Of a stretch of DNA of 64,000 nt, positions 45,060-53,631 are shown one piece after another. Positions within the stretch are counted from its first letter, which is position 1, and every line of letters starts with the position of its first letter. The notes under the pieces are model-generated. The model worked only from the letters and a program-made list of their open reading frames with translations, ran no database searches and was not told where the DNA came from. The stretch comes from Fluviicoccus keumensis (GTDB lineage: Bacteria; Pseudomonadota; Gammaproteobacteria; Pseudomonadales; Moraxellaceae). The stretch covers positions 124,001-188,000 of the forward strand of contig NZ_SHKX01000012.1 in assembly GCF_004217445.1 (NCBI RefSeq), written 5' to 3'. Made by a program: the position numbers and the translations under genes.

Positions 45060-45757
45060 ACGACTTCTTCCGATTTCCCCACACCCCGCACATTGCCTGG
45101 CTGGGCGCGGATTCCCCCCGAGACGACAAGGTGCTGACTCCTGCCGAGATCGAGGCACTGCTGGCCGGGCCGGTGACGCTGGAAGAAAAGCTGGACGGCG
45201 CCAACCTGGGCATTTCCGTGGGGGAAAACGGCGAGGTGCGGGCGCAGAATCGCGGCCATTATCTGGAACGGCCGTTTCCGGGCCAGTTCGAGAAACTGGA
45301 AATGTGGCTTCGCCGCTATGAGGACGTATTGTTTGATGCGTTGGGCGAGAACCTGATCCTGTTTGGGGAATGGTGTGCGGCGCGGCACTCGCTGGACTAT
45401 ACCGGCCTGCCGGGCTGGTTTGTCGGCTTTGATGTCTATGACCGTCAGCGCGAGGCGTTCTGGTCGACCCGGCGGCGCAATGCCTTGCTGGCGCAGTTGG
45501 AACTGCCCGCCATTCGTTGTATCGGCGAGGGGCAATATACGCTGGAGCAGTTGAAGGAACTGGTCATGCATTCCGGTAGCCAGTATCGCGACGGCGTGCT
45601 GGAGGGGATTGTGATCCGCCATCAGGACGAGGACTGGCTGCTGAACCGGGCGAAGCTGGTGCGTCATGATTTCACGCAGGCAATCCAGGAACACTGGCGC
45701 AAGCGGCGCATTGAGTGGAATGACCTGGCCGGCGGCTATGGCGGCCCTCAGGGCTGA
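45056..45757 (+). CDS. RNA ligase, T4 Rnl2-like (PF09414-type)
   Basis: A 233-residue ligase of the covalent nucleotidyl-transferase superfamily. Motif I EEKLDGAN has the AMP-accepting lysine (K45 in K-x-D-G), RAQNRGHYL follows, the motif III region is LFGEWCAARHSLDYTGLP, motif IV is GVLEGIVIR and motif V is RAKLVR. All nucleotidyl-transferase motifs are intact, so an active enzyme is likely. No C-terminal extra domain. ATG 45056 lies inside the PIN stop. It overlaps the convergent mocR gene by 10 bases. Confidence 0.9.
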   Translation: MNDFFRFPHTPHIAWLGADSPRDDKVLTPAEIEALLAGPVTLEEKLDGANLGISVGENGEVRAQNRGHYLERPFPGQFEKLEMWLRRYEDVLFDALGENLILFGEWCAARHSLDYTGLPGWFVGFDVYDRQREAFWSTRRRNALLAQLELPAIRCIGEGQYTLEQLKELVMHSGSQYRDGVLEGIVIRHQDEDWLLNRAKLVRHDFTQAIQEHWRKRRIEWNDLAGGYGGPQG

Positions 45758-47157
45758 TGCAGCAATTCACCGAGCGTCGCCATCGCCAGTTCCTTGCGTT
45801 CATCCCAGCGATGGCCGCTGTTCAGCCTTGCGCAATGACCAAAGCGGCGGGTGGCTGAGAAGATCGGCCCGGGCGCCAGACTGATTCCCAGCGCCATCGC
45901 CTGTCGGCAGAGCTGCAGCGAATCCACCCGTTCCGGAAACTCGAACCACAGCAGGTAGCCGCCGGCCGGGCGGGTAACGCGTGTGCCTTCGGGAAAGTGC
46001 CGCGCCGCCGAGGCCAGCATGGATGACTGGCGGCTTTCCAGTTCATGGCGCAGCTTGCGCAGGTGACGGTCATAACCGCCATGTTGCAGATAGTCGGCTA
46101 TGGCGGCCTGAGCGGGAATGGACGGGGAAATCGTCGTCATCAGTTTCAGACGCTGGATGGCTTCGCTGTATCGTCCGCCGGATACCCAGCCGATGCGGTA
46201 GCCCGGCGCCAGACACTTGGAAAACGAGCCGCAGTGCATCACCAGCCCTTCGGTATCCAGGCTTTTCACCGGGCGCGGCGGCCGGTCGCCGAAATGGAGT
46301 TCGGCGTAGACATCGTCCTCGATCATCGGCAACCGGTGGCGCACCAGCAGCGCATACAGCGCCTGCTTGCGTTCATCGGACAGGCTGGCCCCCAATGGGT
46401 TCTGCAGGCTGCTCATGAACCAGCAAGCCTTGATCGGCAGCCGTTGCAGGCAATCCTCCAGATAATCCAGGTCAATGCCTTCCCGAGGGTGCACTGGAAT
46501 TTCCACCGCCTTCAGCTTCAGCCGCTCCAGCACCTGCAGGCTGGCGTAGAAGGCGGGCGCTTCAATCGCCACCAGGTCGCCGGGTTGGGTCAGGCATTGC
46601 AGGCACAGGTTCAGCGCTTCCATCGCGCCGCTGGTGATCACCAGTTCGTCCAGCGGGCGGCGGATGCCGAAACCGGCGCTGCGCAGGGCAATCTGGCGGC
46701 GCAGCTCGGCATTGCCCTCGGTCATTTCGGCAATGATGGTGTCCGGAGCCAGACGGTGCAGCGCGTGCGACATCGACCGCGCCAGCCGCGCCAGCGGAAA
46801 CAGTTCCGGGCTGGGGAAGGCGGAGCCGAAGGGGACAATATCCGGGTCCTTCAGCGAGCCGAACACCGAGAACACCAGTTCGCTGACATCGACATCGCTG
46901 GTCGGCGCGGGCGGCGCGGCCGGGCCGGGTTCGGGCAGCGGGTGTTGCGCGGTTGCACGCACGTAATAGCCCGAACGGGCGCGGGCCGTGATCAGGCCAC
47001 GGCTTTCCAGCAGGTAATAGGCTTCAAATACCGTGGACAGGCTGACGCCATGGGTGCGGGCGGCCTGCCGCACCGAGGGCAGTTTCTGGCCCGGCGGCAG
47101 CACGCCGCCGCGGATCAGACCGGCCATCTGTTCGGCAAACTGCTCGTAGCGTTTCAT
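45748..47157 (-). CDS. MocR-type PLP-dependent transcriptional regulator (GntR/aminotransferase)
   Basis: A 469-residue fusion. A GntR winged helix (residues about 2-70: YEQFAEQMAGLIRGGVLPPGQKLPSVR) is joined to a class I aminotransferase domain with the PLP lysine in GSFSKCLAPGYRIGW. The aminotransferase fold is usually regulatory in this family. The target is unknown. ATG 47157 (MKRYEQFAE) is chosen because the preceding 21 codons show no homology. It points away from ccoG's end and its last 10 bases overlap the RNA ligase. Confidence 0.92.
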   Translation of the reverse strand: MKRYEQFAEQMAGLIRGGVLPPGQKLPSVRQAARTHGVSLSTVFEAYYLLESRGLITARARSGYYVRATAQHPLPEPGPAAPPAPTSDVDVSELVFSVFGSLKDPDIVPFGSAFPSPELFPLARLARSMSHALHRLAPDTIIAEMTEGNAELRRQIALRSAGFGIRRPLDELVITSGAMEALNLCLQCLTQPGDLVAIEAPAFYASLQVLERLKLKAVEIPVHPREGIDLDYLEDCLQRLPIKACWFMSSLQNPLGASLSDERKQALYALLVRHRLPMIEDDVYAELHFGDRPPRPVKSLDTEGLVMHCGSFSKCLAPGYRIGWVSGGRYSEAIQRLKLMTTISPSIPAQAAIADYLQHGGYDRHLRKLRHELESRQSSMLASAARHFPEGTRVTRPAGGYLLWFEFPERVDSLQLCRQAMALGISLAPGPIFSATRRFGHCARLNSGHRWDERKELAMATLGELLHQP

Positions 47158-47216
47158 GGGGAACCCGGATACCCGTGTCAGGATGGTATCCGGGGATTCT
47201 AGCGGGTCTGAGGCCC

Positions 47217-48587
47217 TCACGGGCTGACGAAGCGGCTTTTTGTAGTGACCGTGGTGTCCGGGTTGTCCAGATCGCGGACGCGGAAGACCACCGGCCGTGA
47301 GCCGTGCTTGCCGTCGTTGTCGGTCAGCGCCACGCTTACCGGCAACAATGCCAGCTCGCCCGGGGCCAGATGCAGCTCGCTGGCCCCTTGCAGTGCGAAA
47401 TCATCGGCGTCATCAAGCGACACGGCGTAGCGGTGCGGGCTTTGCGTCTTGTTGATCACCTTCAGGCTGTAGATGTTCTCGATCTGGCCATCGCTGTTTT
47501 CCCGGTACAGGCCGCGATCCTTGTACACATCCAGCGCCACCAGCGGCCGATGCAGGAAGGCGATGACAAAGCCGACCGCCAGCAGCGCCAGCAGCACGGT
47601 TTGCGCCACCATCTTCGGCCGGAACCAGCGGGTCTTGCCGCCCGCCATTTCCCGCTCGGAGGAATAGCGCACCAGCCCGCGTTCGTAGCCCATCTTGTCC
47701 ATGACGCTGTCGCAGGCGTCGATGCACGCGCCGCAGCTGATGCATTCCAGTTGCAGGCCGTCGCGGATATCGATGCCGGTGGGACAGACCTGCACGCACA
47801 TCGTGCAGTCAATGCAGTCGCCCAGCCCCAGCGCCTTGGCGTCCTCGTCCTTGCGGCGCGGGCCCCGGTTTTCACCGCGCGCCTTGTCATAGGTAATGAT
47901 CAGCGTGTCGGCGTCGAACATCACGCTTTGCAGGTTGGAATAGGGGCACATGTCGCGGCAGACCTTCTCGCGCAGCCACCCGGCATTGATGTAGGTACAG
48001 AGGCTGAAAAAGCCGACCCAGCCCACCGTTTCCAGATCCAGCGACAGGTGCAGCAGTTCATTCACCATCGCGCGGATCGGCGTGAAATAGCCGATGAAGG
48101 TGAGGCCGGTCGCCAGGCTGATCGCCAGCCACAGCCCGTGCTTCGCGCCGCGCCGGGCCAGCTTTTCCGCCGACCAGGGTTGCGCGTCCAGCCGGATGCG
48201 CTGGTTGCGCTCGCCCTCGGTGACTTTCTCCACCCACATGAACATCCAGGTCCAGACGCTTTGCGGGCAGGCGTAGCCGCACCAGACCCGACCGGCAAAG
48301 ACGCTCAGCGTAAACATGCCGAACGCGCCGATCATCAGCAGCGCGGTCAGCAGAAACAGGTCCTGCGGCCAGATGGTGGCGCCGAACACGTAGAATTTGC
48401 GGTCGGCCAGATCCCACAACACCGCCTGACGGCCGTTCCAGGTCAGCCAGCTTGTGCCGAAGAACAGCAGCATCAGGATGCCCGCGCCGTAAAGCCGCAG
48501 GCTGCGGTAAAAGCCGGTGAAGCTGCGGGTATGGATGGCGTCGGACGTTTCGATGGGGATATTGCGGGCGGGAATGCGCTCGGACAT
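47217..48587 (-). CDS. ccoG: Cytochrome c oxidase accessory protein CcoG (FixG/RdxA)
   Basis: Membrane ferredoxin-like protein of 456 residues that supports copper delivery to cbb3 oxidase. The helix region has GRVWCGYACPQSVWTWMFMW, the two 4Fe-4S clusters are GDCIDCTMCVQVCPTG and LECISCGACIDACDSVM, and the C-terminus is an immunoglobulin-like FixG domain (residues about 340-456). A perfect FNR-type box lies 138 bases upstream. The neighbouring fixN/ccoN genes are not in this window. Confidence 0.96.
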   Translation of the reverse strand: MSERIPARNIPIETSDAIHTRSFTGFYRSLRLYGAGILMLLFFGTSWLTWNGRQAVLWDLADRKFYVFGATIWPQDLFLLTALLMIGAFGMFTLSVFAGRVWCGYACPQSVWTWMFMWVEKVTEGERNQRIRLDAQPWSAEKLARRGAKHGLWLAISLATGLTFIGYFTPIRAMVNELLHLSLDLETVGWVGFFSLCTYINAGWLREKVCRDMCPYSNLQSVMFDADTLIITYDKARGENRGPRRKDEDAKALGLGDCIDCTMCVQVCPTGIDIRDGLQLECISCGACIDACDSVMDKMGYERGLVRYSSEREMAGGKTRWFRPKMVAQTVLLALLAVGFVIAFLHRPLVALDVYKDRGLYRENSDGQIENIYSLKVINKTQSPHRYAVSLDDADDFALQGASELHLAPGELALLPVSVALTDNDGKHGSRPVVFRVRDLDNPDTTVTTKSRFVSP

Positions 48588-48724
48588 GAGGGACGGACCA
48601 TCGGCAAGGAAATTGCGCCATGATGCCGGTCAAGCCGGTAAAGAAAACAGGCTCAGTTTGGTGGAAAAAAAAGCGGATCAGATGGTGAAAACCGGGCACG
48701 CCGCACGGATATGCGTCAATCAAC

Positions 48725-48738
48725 TTGATTTCCATCAA
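48725..48738. promoter_or_regulatory. FNR/ANR-type binding site
   Basis: TTGAT, four bases, ATCAA: a perfect match to the FNR consensus, in the divergent region between ccoG and the lipoxygenase gene. It can act on either strand; ccoG is the obvious low-oxygen target. Confidence 0.75.
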
Positions 48739-48908
48739 AATCCGTCTAGCCTGAGCGTGGGATTTGAGGGATGGCCCGGCCATCCACCGCAGGGATCAGC
48801 GTCTTCCGCCGCGTTCGCGGCTGTCTGCCCGCTTCTCCGCCGTGCTTTCCTTCTCCCGGATGCGGGGCATCGCCCCGGTTTCATTTCGCACGATTAAAGG
48901 AATACATC

Positions 48909-50840
48909 ATGCTCGATTTTTTCCCCCGCCGGCATCCCAGCCTGCCCCAAAACGATACCCAGGCCCAACAGGAGAGCCGCGCCGCCCAACTGGCGAAGAC
49001 GATGACCGTCTATGAATGGACGGATCAGATGCCGAATGTTCAGGGCGTGCCCATGGCTGCCCGGGTGCCCTTTGCCGACGAACCGTCGTTGCCCTGGCTG
49101 TTGCAGGTGGGTGAAGTGGGTTTGCAGATTGCGGAAAATCTGTTGGCGGTCAAACTGTCCGGTGCTGACGATGCGGTTACCGATACGGCCAAGCTGAATC
49201 AGGAGCTGGGCTCGGTGCGCAAGCGCCTGCAGACAGTGCGTCACGACCATGAAGCCAAGTTGCAGGCAACCCCGTTGGCGGGCATGCTGGCCGAGGTGAA
49301 ATTGGCGCTGCAGGAGCTGGCGCGGCTGCACACGCTCTCGTTCGAGACGCTGGTGGCGGATTTCCAGAAGCTGTCCGCGCAGTACGCCCTGCCTGAACTG
49401 TCCGGGGGTGAGGACGGGCTGGCGGCGTACAACGCCTTGTTCAAGACCTTGCCGCTGCCGCCGATCGCGGCCGCCTTCCGTGAAGACGCGGAGTTCGCCC
49501 GCCTGCGCGTGGCCGGACCCAATCCCATGTTGCTGACCGGCATTGACAGCCTGCCCGCCAAGTTCCCGCTGAGCGACGCCCAATACCGGCAAGTGATGGG
49601 TGATGGCGACAGCCTGGCGGCGGCGGGCAAGGAGCATCGCCTCTACCTGCTGGATTACCAGGATCTGGTCTATCTGGCGGAAGTGCCGGGCCAGACCGAC
49701 GGCCTGACCAAGTATGTCTACGCGCCGATAGCGCTGTTCGCCGTTGACCAGGCGACACGGCAACTGAAACCGGTGGCTATCCGCTGCGGGCAGGACCCGG
49801 CGCAATTCCCGCTGTTCCAGCCCGCCGACGCCGCCAACCCCGGACAATACTGGGGCTGGCAAATGGCGAAGTCGGTGGTGCAGGTGGCTGAGGGTAACTA
49901 CCACGAATTGTATGTGCATCTGGCGCGCACCCATCTGGTGATCGAGGCCTTCGCCGTTGCCACCCATCGTTGCCTGGCGGAACGGCATCCGCTGAACATC
50001 CTGCTGCAGCCGCATTTTGAAGGCACCCTGTTCATCAATCAGGCGGCCGCCAAAAGCCTGATCGCGGCGGGCGGACCCATTGACCACATCTTCGGCGCGC
50101 CGATTGCCCGCACCCAGCAGGCAGCGGGCACGGATCGCCTCAGCTTCGATTTTTACGAGCATATGTTCCCCCGCGACCTGACGCGGCGGCGTGTCAACGA
50201 TGCGGCGGCGCTGCCCGATTATCCCTATCGCGATGACGGCTGGCTGGTGTGGGAGGCTATCCATGGCTGGGTCAACGACTACCTGCGGGTCTATTACACC
50301 AGCGACGCCGATATCAACGGCGACACCGAGCTGGCCGCCTGGACCGCCAGCCTGATCAGCGAGGGCAAGATCCGGGGCTTCAAGCCGGTGACGACGGTGG
50401 CGCAGCTGGTGGATGTGGTCACGATGATCATCTTCACCGCCAGCGCCCAACACGCCGCCGTCAATTTCCCGCAAGCGCCGGACATGACCTATGCCCCGGC
50501 CATTTCCGGCGCGGGTTGGACTCCGGCTCCGGCGGCGGGAGGGCATGACCGGAATGACTGGCTGGCGCTGCTGCCGTCCGTGGATGCGTCGCTGGAACAG
50601 CTGAATGTGCTGCACCTGCTGGGCTCGGTGCATTTCCGCCATCTTGGTGAATATCGCGCCAGCCATTTCCCCTATGAACCCTGGCTGCAGGACTCCCGGA
50701 TTACCGGCGACGGCGGTCCGCTGGAACGCTTCCGTCAGTCGTTGCAACGGGTGGAGGAAACGATCAACGGCCGCAACCAGACGCGCCCGGCCTATACCTT
50801 CCTGCTGCCCAGCCTGATTCCGCCCAGCATCAATATCTGA
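48909..50840 (+). CDS. Lipoxygenase family iron dioxygenase
   Basis: A 643-residue bacterial lipoxygenase that should insert dioxygen into polyunsaturated fatty acids. The iron ligands are intact: H337 and H342 in HLARTH (inside HELYVHLARTHLVIEAF, the classical signature), H515 and N519 in SAQHAAVNF, and the C-terminal isoleucine of the final SINI. There is no PLAT domain and no signal peptide, unlike Pseudomonas aeruginosa LoxA, which is secreted. ATG 48909 has AAAGGA; the open frame upstream (from 48771) is not homologous. It is monocistronic and ends at a bidirectional terminator. Confidence 0.93.
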   Translation: MLDFFPRRHPSLPQNDTQAQQESRAAQLAKTMTVYEWTDQMPNVQGVPMAARVPFADEPSLPWLLQVGEVGLQIAENLLAVKLSGADDAVTDTAKLNQELGSVRKRLQTVRHDHEAKLQATPLAGMLAEVKLALQELARLHTLSFETLVADFQKLSAQYALPELSGGEDGLAAYNALFKTLPLPPIAAAFREDAEFARLRVAGPNPMLLTGIDSLPAKFPLSDAQYRQVMGDGDSLAAAGKEHRLYLLDYQDLVYLAEVPGQTDGLTKYVYAPIALFAVDQATRQLKPVAIRCGQDPAQFPLFQPADAANPGQYWGWQMAKSVVQVAEGNYHELYVHLARTHLVIEAFAVATHRCLAERHPLNILLQPHFEGTLFINQAAAKSLIAAGGPIDHIFGAPIARTQQAAGTDRLSFDFYEHMFPRDLTRRRVNDAAALPDYPYRDDGWLVWEAIHGWVNDYLRVYYTSDADINGDTELAAWTASLISEGKIRGFKPVTTVAQLVDVVTMIIFTASAQHAAVNFPQAPDMTYAPAISGAGWTPAPAAGGHDRNDWLALLPSVDASLEQLNVLHLLGSVHFRHLGEYRASHFPYEPWLQDSRITGDGGPLERFRQSLQRVEETINGRNQTRPAYTFLLPSLIPPSINI

Positions 50841-50862
50841 ACCGGCTCGAATCGCGCCCATG

Positions 50863-50890
50863 AAAAAGCCCCGCATCGGCGGGGCTTTTT
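50863..50890. terminator. Bidirectional terminator
   Basis: AAAAAGCCCCGC and GCGGGGCTTTTT around a 4-base ATCG loop. It serves the lipoxygenase gene and the convergent Tim44-like gene. Confidence 0.92.
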
Positions 50891-50906
50891 CATGTTCATG
50901 GTTCGG

Positions 50907-51806
50907 TTATTCCGACTGGATGCCGGTGATCACCCAGGGCGTGTTGTCCTGGGTGCAGTCGCGTTCCAGATGCCACACATCCACAAAGTCTTCTTCCACG
51001 CCTTCGCTTACATCGCGGTAGCGGCCGCTGAAGCGGACGCTGATCTCGGCGACGCCGAACATCTGCGTGGCGCGGCCCAGCTCGGCGTCCAGACTCAGCA
51101 CTTCCGTTTGCGGCGCGACGGTCAGCGCGGCGCGCTCGTTACGCAATTCGTTGAACAGTTCCGGCGCGGCGAATTGCTGCAGTTTGGTCAGATCGTTGCG
51201 GTTCCAGGCGTCCTGCAGCAAGCGGTAATTGTCCTTGGCGCTGCTCAGGAAGGCCGGGGTATCGAAGTTCAGCGGCAGCTTGAAGGGAATATCCGGGGTC
51301 GATGCGCGCACGGGCGTGGTTGAAGCGGTCGCGCCGCCCATCGATTCAAACAGGCTGGGAACCTTGACCTGCGGGCCGGAACCGGTGCCCGCCAGCACCG
51401 GCTGCGTGGGCGCTGGCCGTTGCGGCGCGGTGGGCGTTGCGTTGCGCCGCAGCCGCCAGGCGTTGATCAGCTTGACCATGATGAAGGCCAGCACGCCAAT
51501 CAGCAGGATGTCCATGAACTGCAAACCGTTGAAGGCACCCCCGGCAAACAGCGCCGCAAACAGGCCGCCTACCAGCAGGCCGCCCAATAATCCCCCCATC
51601 AGCCCCTTGCGGGAGCCTTGACCCGGTTGACCGGCCATGGTCTGTTGCTGGCGGGAGGGCGCGTCGGCGCTATTGCGGCTGGGGGCAGGCGCGGTTTGGT
51701 AGCTGCGCCCGAAGGATTTGCCGCCGCCCATGCGCTTGGCTTCGGCGGTTTCCATGGTCAGGGTGAAAGTGAGCATGATGGCCAGGAAGGCCCAGAGCAT
51801 TTTCAT
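50907..51806 (-). CDS. Tim44-like domain membrane protein
   Basis: A 299-residue protein with an N-terminal hydrophobic start (WAFLAIMLTFTLTMETAEA, signal peptide or anchor), a Gly/Gln-rich linker, a glycine-rich hydrophobic segment (GGLLGGLLVGGLFAALFAGG), a second helix and a C-terminal Tim44-like domain of about 150 residues (LPLNFDTPAFLSSAKDNYRLLQDAWNRND). Such proteins are common in proteobacteria and of unknown function. GAGG lies six bases before ATG 51806. Confidence 0.88.
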   Translation of the reverse strand: MKMLWAFLAIMLTFTLTMETAEAKRMGGGKSFGRSYQTAPAPSRNSADAPSRQQQTMAGQPGQGSRKGLMGGLLGGLLVGGLFAALFAGGAFNGLQFMDILLIGVLAFIMVKLINAWRLRRNATPTAPQRPAPTQPVLAGTGSGPQVKVPSLFESMGGATASTTPVRASTPDIPFKLPLNFDTPAFLSSAKDNYRLLQDAWNRNDLTKLQQFAAPELFNELRNERAALTVAPQTEVLSLDAELGRATQMFGVAEISVRFSGRYRDVSEGVEEDFVDVWHLERDCTQDNTPWVITGIQSE

Positions 51807-51971
51807 GGTTTACCTCGGAGAGACTGGCCTGGAACCGCGGCCGGTAAGCGGAAAAAATACTGTGCGGAGTGTGCGGGAAGGCGGGCTCAAGTCAATGCGG
51901 CAGGAGGCCAAACAGCGTGGTGCTTACAAATCCACTGCACAAGACGGTCGGAACGCCATGGAAAAAGCCGG

Positions 51972-51989
51972 AACGGATCAAACGGATCA
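51972..51989. repeat. Short tandem repeat, 2 x 9 bp
   Basis: Two head-to-tail copies of AACGGATCA followed by a decayed third (AAGATCA), just before the first copy of the 20-bp direct repeat. Confidence 0.6.
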
Positions 51990-51995
51990 AAGATC

Positions 51996-52015
51996 AAAAG
52001 GGGTCAGACACGATT
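51996..52015. repeat. 20-bp direct repeat, copy 1
   Basis: A 20-base sequence beginning AAAAGGGGTCAGAC. The identical 20 bases occur at 54738-54757. This copy contains the stop codon of the RayT fossil and marks one edge of the two-gene island. Confidence 0.85.
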
Positions 52016-52162
52016 ATCCCTTGCTCTCGGCCAGTCTGCGTTCAGTCCTGTTTGGCCGGCGGCATATCGCGCATGGCTGCTCCAGGGATAGCCAGCGGGT
52101 TGGGCTACCATTCCGGCCCGGACGGGGTTAAGTTCGATGTATCGCATCAGCGTTAGCAGTTG
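52004..52162 (-). pseudogene. C-terminal fragment of a RayT/REP-associated tyrosine transposase
   Basis: On the minus strand an open frame of about 52 codons reads LLTLMRYIELNPVRAGMV, then AGYPWSSHARYA and a TGA stop. RYIE-x-NPVRAG and YPWSSH are hallmarks of the IS200-like Transposase_Y1/RayT family. The N-terminal HUH domain and catalytic tyrosine region are missing; upstream the frame is closed by a TAG. So this is a decayed remnant of a single-strand transposase. Its 3' end lies inside the direct repeat, suggesting the repeat is the element's end. Confidence 0.85.
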
Positions 52163-52236
52163 CTATCAACGGATGCTTGTCGGTGGTTTCGAGGCAGGTT
52201 CTGGATGTTTTACTTCGTGAGCATGAGGGAGATGAA

Positions 52237-53346
52237 ATGAGCGTTGATGTTTTTCTATGGGATCCTTCTACCAGTGGTGGCATTCCCTCCGGTTTTGAAG
52301 AAGCATTTGCCCTTGTTCATGAATTAATGGTCACGGCCGCGCCAACCAATCCGAAGTTTGTGGCATTCGCCGAGCACCTGCTGGCGACATTGCAGGCACA
52401 GCGCGAGCCTGATGATGCCTTGCTGGATTATTACCGTGATGTTGTTGAATGGGCCTCGGGTGTTTGCCGTGCTGTTTTCAACCCCGGATTAGGGGGAGAT
52501 GGGGTTACTGCACTGCGATTGGTGGTGGAGTGTGCGGCTGAACGCGGGTTGCCGGTGATGTATGGTCCGATGGGGACGATATTCCTACCGGATGGACGTA
52601 CTTATCCATCGGATCATCGGGCGTTGTTTGAGGCCGCATGGCAAGAGGCTGATGCTCTGACAAAGGGTTTTCCTAAAGGCCTCAAGGCATTTAAGGAGCA
52701 TGTGAACTCTGTTGTACGAAATATGGCAATGAGACATGGTTTTCGACCAGGGAAGGTACCCTATTCTTCAAGAATCCAGTCATTAAATAACTCTAAAGGG
52801 TTTATTCGTGAAGTGGATTTTGGGCAACAATATTTCTATCTTTTAATAGAGCCTGCGGGCGGGGCTTATTCTATAACAATTCAAACATTATTTTATAATA
52901 AGTGGTATCGAAATATAGTTGGCATGTTTGACTTTCCCTCAAGCAATTCTTCGGGGGATATTTTTTATTTTACCGGGAGGATGATTCGTGATTTCGAATG
53001 CGATGAAAATAAAAGCATATATGCAAACGAGGATTTGAGTATATTTTTCAGTGAGTTGGAGAAAATTTATTTTCCATTGCTTGATGAAATCAGAACACTT
53101 TCAGATGTTGATGCCATATTTAATGGTAGCTTTCGGTCTCGGTTCTTGGATTATTTCCTGTACCCTTACCCTGCAAAATTGATTACAGCAAAGATGACAG
53201 GAAACCCTGATTTCGAGAAGTATGTTGAAATCGCTACCGCTGCGAGTGAACGCGGCAACACTGGTTGGATGGGAGGGGGGGATGATAAAACATATAAAAG
53301 CGAACTTCCTAAACTAATAGATTATCTTAGAGCGGGGCTTGAATAG
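52237..53346 (+). CDS. Hypothetical protein, paralogue 1 of the repeat-flanked island
   Basis: A 369-residue cytoplasmic protein that I do not recognise. It starts SVDVFLWDPS and has an N-terminal half of normal GC content, with the conserved-looking segments NPKFVAFAEHLLA and LPVMYGPMGTIFLPDGRTYP. From about residue 170 the coding sequence becomes AT-rich (FDFPSSNSSGDIFYFTG), as if two DNA sources were joined. The C-terminus (YPYPAKLITAKMTGNPDF, then LPKLIDYLRAGLE) resembles that of the next gene. No signal peptide or helices. An immunity-type or polymorphic-system protein is possible. Start: GAGGGAG before ATG 52237. Confidence 0.75.
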   Translation: MSVDVFLWDPSTSGGIPSGFEEAFALVHELMVTAAPTNPKFVAFAEHLLATLQAQREPDDALLDYYRDVVEWASGVCRAVFNPGLGGDGVTALRLVVECAAERGLPVMYGPMGTIFLPDGRTYPSDHRALFEAAWQEADALTKGFPKGLKAFKEHVNSVVRNMAMRHGFRPGKVPYSSRIQSLNNSKGFIREVDFGQQYFYLLIEPAGGAYSITIQTLFYNKWYRNIVGMFDFPSSNSSGDIFYFTGRMIRDFECDENKSIYANEDLSIFFSELEKIYFPLLDEIRTLSDVDAIFNGSFRSRFLDYFLYPYPAKLITAKMTGNPDFEKYVEIATAASERGNTGWMGGGDDKTYKSELPKLIDYLRAGLE

Positions 53347-53383
53347 AATAAAAGTGTACACCCCCTTTTTTCCTGTGTTCTAG

Positions 53384-53527
53384 CCAGTCGCTGGCAGTGA
53401 CGGTGCTGCCGGTAGTGAGCAGGTTAGTCTGCCAACAGGGACGATGGTCTGGGCGGAGTGGATGGAGGTGCATTCAGATGTACCGGTAGGTTTAGAATAT
53501 ATGGCCGGGCTGTTGGTGAAGAAGTGA
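53384..53527 (+). pseudogene. Short open coding remnant between the two paralogues
   Basis: A 47-codon open stretch bounded by TAG 53381 and TGA 53525. It reads PVAGSDGAAGSEQVSLPTG, then WAEWMEVHSDVPVGLEYMAG and ends LLVKK. It has no start codon near its 5' end and keeps good codon use, so it looks like the 3' end of a deleted gene. I cannot name the family. Confidence 0.3.
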
Positions 53528-53631
53528 CAATCGTGTGCATTTGCGATCCTTTGCCCGGTTAACGGAACGTCATTATCGGATACGATTTGCCCACATCATC
53601 AAATCATAAAAAAGCAGGAAAGGCAGAACAC

